In this document: piece after piece, positions 35,005 to 43,975 of the stretch
Layout: each line of letters begins with the position of its first letter
Position numbering within the stretch: the first letter of the stretch is position 1
DNA from: Saliphagus infecundisoli
GTDB lineage: Archaea > Halobacteriota > Halobacteria > Halobacteriales > Natrialbaceae
DNA length: 64,000 nt
Direction: 5' to 3'
Assembly: GCF_020177375.1 (NCBI RefSeq)
Contig: NZ_JAIWHV010000011.1
Location: 1-64,000, forward strand
Made by a program: the position numbers and the translations under genes
The notes under the pieces: model-generated
Databases searched by the model: none
Seen by the model: the letters and a program-made list of their open reading frames with translations, nothing else
Told to the model about the DNA's origin: nothing

Positions 35005-35649
35005 TCAGGCCACCTCCTCGATCGAGACGCCCGCCCCGGAGAGCCGGGCGACCGTCACCCCGTCACCGCTGACGGCGTCGCGCTCGCTCGCCGCCCGGAC
35101 CGCCCCGATGGCCGTCTCCTCGATCGCTTCCGGCGTCCCGCCGGTATCGACGCTTCCCTCGAGGGCGCCGTAGGCGAGTTGGGTCCCGCTGCCGCTCGCG
35201 GCGTACTCCGTGGCGAGGACGCCGCCCGCGGGGTCGATCTCGTAGACTGCCGGCGTGGGGCCGCTTTCGCCCCGATCGACGCCCGCCAGCAGGAGCCCGA
35301 CGCCGAATCCCCCCTCGGCGATCAGCCGGCCGGCCACCGTCGCGATCGTTTCCACGCTCGCCTCGCCGTGGCGCTGCTCGTAGCGCCGGCGGTGGGCCCG
35401 CAGGCCCCGAAGGAAGGCCTGGGCGCCACCGACGGTGCCGGAGAAGGCGACCGCCGCGCGCTCGGCGACGGGTTCGATCTTCCGGACCGACCGGTTGGTC
35501 ACGAGCCGACCGCCGAGGCTCGCCCGCCGGTCGGCCGCGAGCACCGCTCCCTCGCTCCCGGCGACGGCGACGATGGTGGTCCCGGTCTCGATTCCCGTCG
35601 GTTCCGTTCCGTCGTCGATTCCACCGAACTCCTCGAGTTCCGATCGCAT
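35005..35649 (-). CDS. psmB: Proteasome beta subunit (second type)
   Basis: A 214-residue catalytic subunit. A 23-residue propeptide ends in Gly before Thr24, the predicted mature Thr1 nucleophile (ETG-TTIVAVAG). Asp17 of the mature chain (ADRRASLGG), the lysine of SVRKIEPV and the GSGTQLAYG/SGDGVT segments supply the rest of the active site. It differs from the usual haloarchaeal beta and is paired with an equally divergent alpha. The ATG at 35649 gives a normal propeptide; an earlier in-frame codon would add about ten residues. Confidence 0.9.
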   Translation of the reverse strand: MRSELEEFGGIDDGTEPTGIETGTTIVAVAGSEGAVLAADRRASLGGRLVTNRSVRKIEPVAERAAVAFSGTVGGAQAFLRGLRAHRRRYEQRHGEASVETIATVAGRLIAEGGFGVGLLLAGVDRGESGPTPAVYEIDPAGGVLATEYAASGSGTQLAYGALEGSVDTGGTPEAIEETAIGAVRAASERDAVSGDGVTVARLSGAGVSIEEVA

Positions 35650-35740
35650 GGGAGAAGGGAGCGGCCGGAACGGGATCAACGATCGCTAAAATATCCTTGA
35701 GTCGTCGGGGTGTACGAATCGTCGGCCGCACGAACCTCCC

Positions 35741-36859
35741 CTACCAGCCCCGGGGCGAGTCGTTCAGCCGCTCACAGCCCTCATCCGTGACGACCACGAG
35801 GTCCTCGATCCGGACGCCGAACTCGCCCTCGAGGTAGATCCCCGGCTCGACCGAAAAAACCATCCCCTCCTCGAGCCGGCGATCGTTGCCCGCCGCGATG
35901 TAGGGCGGTTCGTGAACTTCGAGGCCGACGCCGTGGCCCGTCCGGTGGACGAAGGCGTCGCCGTAGCCCGCCTCCTCGATCACGTCGCGGGCGGCGCGAT
36001 CGACGTCGCTCGCGGCGACCCCCGGCTCGACGCGCTCGACGGCGGCCTCCTGGGCTCGGGCGACGACCTCGTGGACCTTCCGGTAGTCGGGAGTCGGCTC
36101 CCCGCCGAAGGCGACCGTCCGGGTCTGATCGCCCGGGTACTGGGGGCCGCCGGGACCGTCCCAGCCGACGAACGCGCCGAAGTCCATGACGACGGGCTCG
36201 CCCGCCCGGATCTCGCGGTCGCCGGGGCCGTGGTGAGGGCGGGAACCGTTCTCGCCGGCGGCGACGACCGTCCCGAAGGCGGGTTCGAGGCCGCCCTCCT
36301 CGACGAGCAGGCGGTCGACCTCGCGAGCGAGGTCGCGTTCGGTGGTTCCCACCACCCCCTCCCCGCGCTCGCGGATCTCGCTGGCGACCCGGTCTGCGAC
36401 CCTCCCGGCCCGCCGCAGGGCCGCGAGTTCGGCCTCGTCCTTGCGGATCCGGAGCGGTTCGACGATCGCGCTCGCCAGTCCATCGATTCGGATGCCCGGG
36501 AGCGAGCGGAGATCCTCCGTAAAGCGCGCCCACATCCGGTCCTCCACGAGCAGGCGAGTGGGGTCCCCGGCGAGCCCGCTGTCGGCGAGGACGCTCTCGA
36601 CCAGCGCGGTCGGTTCCTCGCCGTCGCCGTAGAGCCGTCGGTCGGCGACCGGAGTCTCGGCGAGCTCGGCGGCGTACATCCGGGGGGCGACGAAGGCGGG
36701 CTCTCCCTCGCGAGGGACGATCAGGAACAGGTGGCGTTCGGATGGCGATTCGGCGAACCCCGTGAGGTAGGTCAGGTTCGGTCCCGGCGAGAGTACGAGG
36801 GCGTCGGCCACGAGGCGCTCCCGGCAGGCGGCGAGGCGGCGCTCGAACGGATCGGACAT
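35741..36859 (-). CDS. pepQ: M24 Xaa-Pro peptidase
   Basis: A 372-residue metallopeptidase that splits Xaa-Pro bonds. An N-terminal creatinase-like domain is followed by the pita-bread catalytic domain with the five metal ligands in order: MDFGA, DQTRTVAF, the HGVGLEVHE histidine, VEPGIY and the late Glu in GVRIEDLV. Length suits archaeal PepQ or aminopeptidase P. It precedes the proteasome beta-alpha operon on the same strand, 91 bases upstream, making a small proteolysis block. The start at 36859 (MSDPFERR) is favoured; ATG at 36868 adds three residues. Confidence 0.93.
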   Translation of the reverse strand: MSDPFERRLAACRERLVADALVLSPGPNLTYLTGFAESPSERHLFLIVPREGEPAFVAPRMYAAELAETPVADRRLYGDGEEPTALVESVLADSGLAGDPTRLLVEDRMWARFTEDLRSLPGIRIDGLASAIVEPLRIRKDEAELAALRRAGRVADRVASEIRERGEGVVGTTERDLAREVDRLLVEEGGLEPAFGTVVAAGENGSRPHHGPGDREIRAGEPVVMDFGAFVGWDGPGGPQYPGDQTRTVAFGGEPTPDYRKVHEVVARAQEAAVERVEPGVAASDVDRAARDVIEEAGYGDAFVHRTGHGVGLEVHEPPYIAAGNDRRLEEGMVFSVEPGIYLEGEFGVRIEDLVVVTDEGCERLNDSPRGW

Positions 36860-37004
36860 GCGCTTCACGTTGGCGCGCGTGGAAGGTCAATCCCCCGGCC
36901 GCGGCGTCGTCGGAGGGGGTAGATTCAATGGCCTGGGACCGGTATGAGAGCCATGACGATGCAGGGGGACAACGCACCCGTCGGGGACCTGTTGGGTGGA
37001 TCGA

Positions 37005-38603
37005 ATGGCTCCTGACGAGGCGACGGCCCGGTCGGAAAGCGAGGATCGGGAGGACGGCGAGACCCCGCGAGCACCCGGACGGCTCGTCGTGGCGTCGAAC
37101 CGCCAGCCCTATCGCCACGAGTACGGCGAGGACGGTGGAATCGAGGTCGACGCCCCCACCGGCGGACTGACCGCGGGGCTCGATCCCGTCGTCTCGAGTT
37201 CGGGCGGGACGTGGATCGCGTGGGGCGACGGCGAGGCAGACCGAGAGGTCGCCGACGACGAGGGACGGGTCGCGGTCCCGCCCGGCGAGGAGTCCTACAC
37301 CCTCCAGCGGGTCTGGCTCCCCGAGGCGGCCGTCGAGGGCTACTACTACGGCTTCAGCAACCGGGTGCTCTGGCCGATCTGTCACGAGTTCGTCGACCTG
37401 ATCGACCACCGCCCCGAGGACCGCGACTGGTATCGCCACGTCAACCGGGAGTTCGCCGACGCGATCGTAGACCACGCAGACGAGGAGTCCGTCGTCTGGC
37501 TTCAGGACTACCACCTCGGGCTCGCGCCCGCGATGGTGAGCGAGGCCGTCCCCCCCGAGACGACCGTCGCCCAGTTCTGGCACATCCCCTGGCCTCGAGC
37601 CGGCGCCTTCCGGGCGGTGCCCGACGGTCGCGAACTGCTGGAGGGACTGCTGGGCAACGACCTGCTGGGCTTTCACGTCGAGTCCTACGTCGCGACGTTC
37701 CTCGACTGCGTCGAGGAGTTCGTCCCGGGCGCCGCCGTCGACCGCGAGACCGCCATCGTCGGCCACGGGGACGGCGAGACCCGCGTCGTCGCCACTCCGA
37801 TGGGCGTCGACGCCGAGAGCTACGACGAGCGCTCCCGGGCGGTCGATCGCTCGCAGTGGGAGCGTCTGAAAGAACGCTACGACCTCCCGACGGAGGCGAC
37901 GGTCGCCGTCGGCGTCGATCGCCTCGACTACACGAAAGGGATCCCCGAACGGCTAGCGGCCATCGAGGAACTGCTCGCGGAGTACCCCCGCTGGCGCGGG
38001 GAGTTCACGTTCGTCCAGAAGGGGACACCGAGCCGGACCGACATCCCCGCCTACCGCGACCTCGGGGAACAGGTCCGGAGCGAGGTCGCCCGGATCAACG
38101 ACCGCTTTGGCACCGACGACTGGCGCCCGATCGTCTACACCGAGGAGTTCTTCTCCCAGGAGGAGCTCTGTGCGCTCTATCGGTACGCCGACGCGATGAT
38201 CGTCAGCCCCCTCCTCGACGGGATGAACCTCGTCTCCCAGGAGTACGTCGCCGCGAGCGTCGACGGCGGCGCGCTCGTCCTGAGCGAACGCGCGGGCGCG
38301 ACCGAGGTGTTGGGCGAGGACGTCTACACGATCGACCCGGCGGCCACCGACTCGTTCGCGGCGACGATCGACGAGGCCCTGAGCGCGCCCGAGGCCGAGC
38401 GAACCGCCCGGATGGACCGGCTGCGCGAGCACGTCTTCGATCACGATCTCGAGTGGTGGATGGACCGCCAGTTCGACGAGATCGCCCGCTGTCGGAACGA
38501 CGGTGCCGACCGCGACGGTGGTCGCCCGGGACCGGGCTCGGAAACCGACTCCGCGGCGGAACCGGGACCGTTTTCCGACTCCCCGCTCTCGGACCCGGAG
38601 TGA
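37005..38603 (+). CDS. otsA: Trehalose-6-phosphate synthase
   Basis: A 532-residue GT20 enzyme making trehalose-6-phosphate from a nucleotide-glucose and glucose-6-phosphate. Signature segments include LVVASNRQPY, the WLQDYHLGLAP loop, FWHIPWP, VDRLDYTKGIPERL and the nucleotide-binding LLDGMNLVSQEYVA. The C-terminal 45 residues are an Asp/Gly/Pro-rich tail. It shares one base with otsB (TGATG). Trehalose is a compatible solute. The ATG at 37005 is used; a GTG two codons upstream (36996) is possible. Confidence 0.96.
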   Translation: MAPDEATARSESEDREDGETPRAPGRLVVASNRQPYRHEYGEDGGIEVDAPTGGLTAGLDPVVSSSGGTWIAWGDGEADREVADDEGRVAVPPGEESYTLQRVWLPEAAVEGYYYGFSNRVLWPICHEFVDLIDHRPEDRDWYRHVNREFADAIVDHADEESVVWLQDYHLGLAPAMVSEAVPPETTVAQFWHIPWPRAGAFRAVPDGRELLEGLLGNDLLGFHVESYVATFLDCVEEFVPGAAVDRETAIVGHGDGETRVVATPMGVDAESYDERSRAVDRSQWERLKERYDLPTEATVAVGVDRLDYTKGIPERLAAIEELLAEYPRWRGEFTFVQKGTPSRTDIPAYRDLGEQVRSEVARINDRFGTDDWRPIVYTEEFFSQEELCALYRYADAMIVSPLLDGMNLVSQEYVAASVDGGALVLSERAGATEVLGEDVYTIDPAATDSFAATIDEALSAPEAERTARMDRLREHVFDHDLEWWMDRQFDEIARCRNDGADRDGGRPGPGSETDSAAEPGPFSDSPLSDPE

Positions 38604-39424
38604 TGGCGACGCCGGAGCCGACCGCACGCGTAGAGGAGTCGATCGCCGGCCTCCGGGAGGGGATCCGCGGCGCTTCCCACCTCCTCGTCTGTCTGGATTT
38701 CGACGGGACCCTCGCACCGATCGTCGAGGAGCCCGGCGCCGCGGCGATGGCGGACGGGAATCGTGCGGCCGTCGAGGCCCTCGCCGCCGACCCCGCGGTG
38801 ACGACTGCAGTCGTCACCGGCCGGGCACTGACCGACATCCGACAGCGCCTCTCGCTGCCGATCACCTACGCCGGCAACCACGGACTGGAACTCTACCGCG
38901 AGGGCGAACTCGCCGTCCACCCGATCGCCCGCAAGCGCGCGTCGCTGGTCGGTCGGGTGTCGGAAACCCTCGAGGCCGCTCTCGGGCCGATCCCGAACTA
39001 CCGGATCGAGAACAAACGCCTGACGGGCACCGTCCACGTTCGCTCGGTCCCCGAGCCGGCCCGCGAACGGGTGTACGCGACCGTCGAGGACGTCGTCGAC
39101 CGGCTCGCGGGCGGCCGTCTCGAGACCTCGCGGGGCAAGCGGATCGTCGAGTTCTCGCCGTCGGTCTCCTGGGGGAAAGGCGAGGCCGTGCGGCTCTTAG
39201 AGCGGTCGGCGCCGGAGGGAACCGCCGTCGTCTACCTCGGCGACGACGTCACCGACGAGTCGGCGTTCCGGGAGCTAGAACCCGAGGACGTCGGCGTCTA
39301 CGTCGGCAGCGGAGACTCGGCGGCCTCCTGTCGGGTGGAGTCGCCCGCGGCGGTCACCGAACTGCTCGCGTGGCTCGCGGGGACGGGGACCAGCCTCCTC
39401 GACGAGCCGACGTCCGTGCGGTGA
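38603..39424 (+). CDS. otsB: Trehalose-6-phosphate phosphatase
   Basis: A 273-residue HAD-family phosphatase that removes the phosphate made by OtsA. The catalytic motif DFDGTLAP lies at residues 32-39, motif II is in VVTGRAL, and motif III/IV are in SWGKGEAV and YLGDDVTDES. It is translationally coupled to otsA and completes the pathway to free trehalose. Confidence 0.95.
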   Translation: MATPEPTARVEESIAGLREGIRGASHLLVCLDFDGTLAPIVEEPGAAAMADGNRAAVEALAADPAVTTAVVTGRALTDIRQRLSLPITYAGNHGLELYREGELAVHPIARKRASLVGRVSETLEAALGPIPNYRIENKRLTGTVHVRSVPEPARERVYATVEDVVDRLAGGRLETSRGKRIVEFSPSVSWGKGEAVRLLERSAPEGTAVVYLGDDVTDESAFRELEPEDVGVYVGSGDSAASCRVESPAAVTELLAWLAGTGTSLLDEPTSVR

Positions 39425-39541
39425 ACGGACGTGGTGAAACGGTGGGGGGTGTGGGTTGGACGGAGCGGTGAGATGCCGTCGTGGCAACGACGTGGTGGGG
39501 GATCGGTTGCACGGGTCGGTCTCCGTACGGGCTCGCGTCCA

Positions 39542-39589
39542 CCCGTCCGAACGGACGGGCACGGCCGCCTTATAATTTCCGATAGAAAT
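39542..39589. promoter_or_regulatory. Hairpin and small palindrome around a TATA box
   Basis: Perfect arms CCCGTCCG (39542-39549) and CGGACGGG (39552-39559) flank AA, forming a stable hairpin after otsB. Next comes a TATA-like TTATAATTT (39570-39578) overlapping the small palindrome ATTTC-CGATA-GAAAT (39575-39589). The first may end otsAB transcription; the second is placed to be an operator of the winged-helix gene at 39663. Confidence 0.5.
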
Positions 39590-39662
39590 AGCCCCCAGAT
39601 AGAGCGGCCGAAAGGCTTAGTTCCCGTCGGAAATGTAAACCGAATAGCGAGTGTGAACGCGC

Positions 39663-40010
39663 GTGAGACTCCGACAACCCACCGACTTCCTCGTCCTCGA
39701 GGCGCTCGAGTCCCGGGGACGGAACGTCGCGACGAACCTGGCGGCCCACACCGGAAAGAGCCGGAAGAACATCAACACCCGGTTGCCGGTGCTCGAGGAT
39801 TACGGGCTGGTCTCGAAGGTCGGCCCGGCCGAACGCTCGGGACTGTACGAAATCACCCACAAGGGGAAAGCCGCCCTCGTCTACCGAGAGAAGTACGGCG
39901 AGGTCGAGGACTTCGAGGAGCTGATCGAGGGTCCCGACGCCCGCGCGACCGTCGAGGCCCGGGAGGCCGAGGCGGGGTTCGTTCGGGGCGACGAGGACGA
40001 CGAGGAGTGA
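39663..40010 (+). CDS. Winged-helix regulator, phage phiH1-repressor-like
   Basis: A 115-residue protein, GTG start. The HTH reads NVATNLAAHTGKSRKNINTRLPVLEDYGLVSKVG and the wing AERSGLYEITHKGKAAL, close to the phiH1-repressor-like winged helices of haloarchaea. The acidic tail is typical. A palindrome overlapping the TATA box upstream suggests self-control. It is convergent with a glycosyltransferase pair and downstream of otsAB; the true target is unknown. Confidence 0.8.
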   Translation: MRLRQPTDFLVLEALESRGRNVATNLAAHTGKSRKNINTRLPVLEDYGLVSKVGPAERSGLYEITHKGKAALVYREKYGEVEDFEELIEGPDARATVEAREAEAGFVRGDEDDEE

Positions 40011-40050
40011 GCGGCGAGTAACTCGGCGTGGTCCTCGATGAGCGAAACGT

Positions 40051-41184
40051 CTACCCATCGGTGTCCCGGAGGATCCGCCGGTAGGCGGCGAGCAGCCGTT
40101 CTTTTTCGGCCTCCCAGCTGTACTCCGCAATGACCTTTCGGCGACCGGACTCGCCCATCTCCGCCCGTCGGTCGGGGTCGGCCAGCAGGTCGGCGATGGC
40201 GTCGGCCGGCTCTTCGTCCTCGGGAACGACCGTCGCGTACTCGTCGCTCCGGTACGGTCGGAGCGAGGGGACGTCGGTCATAGCGACCGGGAGCCGACAG
40301 TAGAGGTACTCGAAGAACTTCGTCGGCACGTTCCGGGCGAACCGGTCCTCGTCGGCCAGCAGGAGGCCGACGTCGGCTGCGGCGAGGTAGGAGAAGATCC
40401 GGTCGTAATCGACGTAGCCGAAGAGCCGGACGTGGGTCTCGATCCCGCGGTCGGCCATCAGCGTTCGGGCACGGGCCTCGATCGCGTCGTCCTGGAACGG
40501 GCCGAGCAACCAGAGTTCGGCGTCGATCCCCCGCTCCCGGAGGTCCGCGAGGGTTCGAAGCATCGCGAGCAGGCCACGCTCGCGGTCGAGACCGCCGACG
40601 TAGGTCAGGACGTACTCGGCCTCCCTGGAGGCCGGCGGGGCGCCGATCTCGCTGTCCCCGACACGCGGGAAGTTCCTGACCGAAACCACGGGCGAGGAAC
40701 TCCGGGCAGCGATCCGATCGCGGGTGGCGTCGTCGGCGGTGACGACGAGGTCGAGGCGGTCGGTCAGCAGCGACTGGACCACCGGGAACGTCTCGGCGAG
40801 GGGCGACTTCAGGGATGGTGGGATCCACTCGCGGACGCGGATCGCGTCGGCGTAGTCCTCGTGGACGTCGTAGACGACCGCGGCGTCCGTCGTCATCGAA
40901 AGGGCGACGGCGATCGGGAGCAGTTCGGGGTCATGGCAGTGATAGAGAGCGGCCTCGCGGTCCCTGGCGGCCCGGTAGAGTCGGCCTAGGTTCCGCCAGC
41001 GCTCCTCGCGGGTGTCGGGGTCGCCGACCGAGAGCACGGTGATCCCGTCGCGGACGAGCGACCGTTCGTGGTGGGCGATCAGCGTCGCCTCGTAGCCTGC
41101 TCCCGCGATGCTCCGGAGTTGCTTGTGGAAGATCCGTGGATCGAACGGCTGGTGGACCGACGTGAGGTGGACGATCTCAGTCAT
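40051..41184 (-). CDS. Family 4 (GT-B) glycosyltransferase
   Basis: A 377-residue retaining glycosyltransferase. The N-terminal half starts IVHLTSVHQPFDPRIFHKQL, the C-terminal half has YVGGLDRERGL and the nucleotide-sugar-binding VPTKFFEYLYCRLPVAMT. Expected to add a sugar to a surface glycan or lipid. It overlaps the upstream GT2 gene by eight bases on the same strand, so the two act in one pathway. Confidence 0.92.
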   Translation of the reverse strand: MTEIVHLTSVHQPFDPRIFHKQLRSIAGAGYEATLIAHHERSLVRDGITVLSVGDPDTREERWRNLGRLYRAARDREAALYHCHDPELLPIAVALSMTTDAAVVYDVHEDYADAIRVREWIPPSLKSPLAETFPVVQSLLTDRLDLVVTADDATRDRIAARSSSPVVSVRNFPRVGDSEIGAPPASREAEYVLTYVGGLDRERGLLAMLRTLADLRERGIDAELWLLGPFQDDAIEARARTLMADRGIETHVRLFGYVDYDRIFSYLAAADVGLLLADEDRFARNVPTKFFEYLYCRLPVAMTDVPSLRPYRSDEYATVVPEDEEPADAIADLLADPDRRAEMGESGRRKVIAEYSWEAEKERLLAAYRRILRDTDG

Positions 41185-42337
41185 CGCGGCTCACCGTCTC
41201 CCAGGTCACGATGTTTCGCCCGTGCAGGAAGTTCGCGAGACCCCTTGCCATCCCGTAATTGGCGACCAGGAAGTAGTAGGGGACGTGGACGACCGTCGGG
41301 GTCTCCCGTCCCGCCCGGTCGAGGGCGGCGCCGGCCGCCGCGAGCCCGTAGCAGACGAGTTGGGCGCCGAGGACGGCGACGGAAAGCGGGGACGGCGAGA
41401 CGGCGACGAGCCCGAGCGTCGAGACGAGGATGGCACCGAGAAAGACCGGCGTGAGCCACCGCAGCACCTTGTGCGACCAGAGCTGGAACGCGAACGTCGG
41501 GTACGAGAGGGGGTTCAAGAGGTGGGCGTAGCTCGCGACGGTGTGCCAGGACCGGGTGACGATCCGGCTTCGTCGGCCGAGTTCCTCCCCGACCGAGGTT
41601 CCGGTGTCCTCCCAGGCGACCGCGTCGGGTTCGTACGCGATCCGCCCGCCTTCGCCCACGATCGCCAAGGGTTCGGCGAAGTCGCTGATCGCCTCGGCGG
41701 GGAGGGGGACGTACGCCGACCGGCGGACGGCGTAGATCGAGCCGTTGCCCGTCACCGTCGAATGAAACGCCGACTCCAGGCCCTTGATCCACGACTCGTA
41801 GCGCCAGTACATCGACTCCCCTTCGACCTCGCTTTCGTCCCGGTACTGGAGTTCGCCGGCGACACAGCCGACGCCCTCGCCGAAGCCGGCGACGAGGTGC
41901 CGGATCGCGTCGGGTTCGTACATGCTGTTGGCGTCCGAGAAGACGATCACCTCGCCGTCGGTCGCGGTGACCGCGCGGTTCTGGCACTCGGTTTTTCCGA
42001 CCCGTCCCTCGATCCGCAGGAGGGAGACCCCGCTGTCCTCATAGGAGCGAACGATCTCGTCGGTTCGGTCGGTCGAGGCGTCCGAGAAGACGACGATCTC
42101 GAGTCGGTCCTCGGGGTAGTCGAGCTCCAGGCTGTTCTCTATTTTCTCGGCGATCACCTCCTCCTCGTTGTAGGCCGCGACGACGAGCGAAACGGTGGGG
42201 AGGTCGCCGGTTCGGTCCGGGTTCGATCCCCGGCCGGCGGCGACGAATCCGTAGAGAGCGAGCGGGTAGAGGACGTAGGAGTGGGCGGCCAGCAGCGAGG
42301 AGGCCCCGAGGACCGCGATCAGGACGGTCTCGATCAT
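41177..42337 (-). CDS. Membrane-bound family 2 glycosyltransferase
   Basis: A 386-residue processive-type GT2. It has one N-terminal helix, a GT-A domain with VSLVVAAYNEEEVI, VVFSDASTDRTDE and the metal-binding FSDANSMY, an acceptor motif near WHTVASYAHLLNP (a variant of QxxRW: RRSRIVTRSW), and three C-terminal transmembrane helices. This resembles hyaluronan/chitin synthase-like enzymes that make or export a polymer. The ATG at 42337 (MIETVLIAVLG) is chosen because upstream sequence is non-homologous and Arg-rich. Confidence 0.9.
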   Translation of the reverse strand: MIETVLIAVLGASSLLAAHSYVLYPLALYGFVAAGRGSNPDRTGDLPTVSLVVAAYNEEEVIAEKIENSLELDYPEDRLEIVVFSDASTDRTDEIVRSYEDSGVSLLRIEGRVGKTECQNRAVTATDGEVIVFSDANSMYEPDAIRHLVAGFGEGVGCVAGELQYRDESEVEGESMYWRYESWIKGLESAFHSTVTGNGSIYAVRRSAYVPLPAEAISDFAEPLAIVGEGGRIAYEPDAVAWEDTGTSVGEELGRRSRIVTRSWHTVASYAHLLNPLSYPTFAFQLWSHKVLRWLTPVFLGAILVSTLGLVAVSPSPLSVAVLGAQLVCYGLAAAGAALDRAGRETPTVVHVPYYFLVANYGMARGLANFLHGRNIVTWETVSRDD

Positions 42338-42702
42338 CGGCGTTGAGCGCGACGACTCGGTTCCGTCCACGTCTCCTCTCCCGTTCTCGCGGCGATCCCG
42401 CGTGGCCGACGGCGGGCGCGACCGCCCTCCCCACGGTCGGCCCCCTCGGAGCCGACCGATCGCCACGGAACCTTCATTACTCCCGACCAGCCCGCCCACT
42501 CTTAAGAGAACTGCGCTTTTGGCCACCCGCGACGTCGCCGTCCGCCGCGGCGCCGCTCGCTGGACGCCCGCGGTCGGCTCGCCCGCCGGCGACGACGACC
42601 GGCGCCACGGCCGCGCGACGAGCGGCCGGGAGCGGTCGCCGGTCGTCGATCCCCCTCGAGTCGGACGACGGTTTTTGTAGCAACGGGCCCAACCGCCCGG
42701 CA
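42338..42702. other. 365-base divergent gap between GT2 and the HD protein
   Basis: No gene supported. 42495-42505 (ACTCTTAAGAG) contains a TATA-like, near-palindromic CTCTTAAGAG that could drive the glycosyltransferase operon on the minus strand. A TTTTTG run at 42672 lies about 30 bases before the HD gene start. The rest is GC-rich with nothing recognisable. Confidence 0.45.
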
Positions 42703-43929
42703 ATGAAGGTCATCAAGGACAGCGTCCACGACCACATCGCCGTCGAGGGGATCGCCCGCGAACTGCTCGATACCCCGACGGTCCAGCGCCTGCGTGGGAT
42801 CGCCCAGTTGGGGACGGTGTCGCTGGTCTATCCCTCCGCGAACCACACCCGCTTCGAGCACAGTCTGGGAGTCTACCACCTCGCCTGCGAGGCCTTGGAG
42901 CAGCTCGGAATCGACGGACGGCAAGCGACCCGCGTCGAGGCCGCGGCCCTGCTCCACGACGTCGGCCACGGCCCCTTCAGCCACAACGTCGAGGGGATCG
43001 TCCACCGCGAGACCGGCCGCTACCACGACGACGTCGGCGACCTGCTCGCCTCGGGGGAGGTCGCGGCGATCCTGGAGAACCACGGCCTCGATCCCGCGGC
43101 AGTCGCCGGCCTCGTCGCCGGCAAGGGGCGGTTCGGCCAGCTCGTCTCGGGGGAGCTCGACGTGGATCGGATGGACTACCTCGTCCGGGACGCCCATCAC
43201 ACCGGCGTCCCCTACGGCACGATCGACCACGGCCGGCTCGTCCGCGAACTGACCTTCGTCGATGGCGAGCTCGTCCTCGGCGAGGGCAACGTCCAGACTG
43301 CCGAGAGCCTGCTGGTCGCCCGCGCGCTGATGAACCCGACGGTGTACAACCACAGCGCCGCCCGGATCGCGAAGGCCATGCTCCGGTGTGCGGTCGAGGG
43401 GCTGATCGACTCGGGGGCGGTCGAGGCCGAGCGGGTCGCCCGGATGGACGACCACGACCTGATCGTCTCGCTTCGCCGCACCGACGAGACCGAGACGTTC
43501 GCGCGCCGGCTCGACCACCGCGAGCTCTACAAGCGGGCCGTCTGGGCCGAGATCGACGACGTTCCCGGCGGGATCATCGAGGCCGATCACGACTCGATCC
43601 GGGAGTTCGAAGGAGAGATCGCCGGGGAGGCCGGCGTCTCCCCCGACGAGGTGATCGTCGACGTTCCCGACCGGCCCTCGATGACCGAATCGACGTCCCG
43701 CGTCGTGGTCAACGGCGAGATCCGCCGGCTCGGGCGCCAGTCCGCCCTCGTGGACGCGCTCCGGGCGGCCCAGTACTCCCAGTGGCGCCTCGGGGTCTAC
43801 TCGCCCCCCGAGGTCCGCGAGCGCGTCGGCCACGCCGCGGTCCGGACTCTGGGCTTGGAGATCGACGGGCCACTGGTGAGCGAGACCCGCGACGGGCTGT
43901 ACGCGACCCTGGATCAGTTCGCCGAGTAG
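42703..43929 (+). CDS. HD-domain phosphohydrolase (SAMHD1/dNTPase-like)
   Basis: A 408-residue enzyme with MKVIKDSVHDHIAVEG at the start, TRFEHSLGVYHLA and the metal-binding HD in LLHDVGHGPFSHN, followed by DVDRMDYLVRD. This matches the archaeal/bacterial YdhJ-SAMHD1-like group that hydrolyses dNTPs or related nucleotides. Length is typical. It faces the glycosyltransferase genes divergently but seems unrelated to them. Confidence 0.9.
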   Translation: MKVIKDSVHDHIAVEGIARELLDTPTVQRLRGIAQLGTVSLVYPSANHTRFEHSLGVYHLACEALEQLGIDGRQATRVEAAALLHDVGHGPFSHNVEGIVHRETGRYHDDVGDLLASGEVAAILENHGLDPAAVAGLVAGKGRFGQLVSGELDVDRMDYLVRDAHHTGVPYGTIDHGRLVRELTFVDGELVLGEGNVQTAESLLVARALMNPTVYNHSAARIAKAMLRCAVEGLIDSGAVEAERVARMDDHDLIVSLRRTDETETFARRLDHRELYKRAVWAEIDDVPGGIIEADHDSIREFEGEIAGEAGVSPDEVIVDVPDRPSMTESTSRVVVNGEIRRLGRQSALVDALRAAQYSQWRLGVYSPPEVRERVGHAAVRTLGLEIDGPLVSETRDGLYATLDQFAE

Positions 43930-43975
43930 GGCCCGAAGGCGAGCCAGTCAAGGGGGCGGACGTGAAACGCCCGGC

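Noticed and set aside
42402-42737. Short frames on both strands in the divergent gap
   Set aside because: Arg/Pro-rich shadow composition, no motif, and they would overlap the promoters of both flanking genes.
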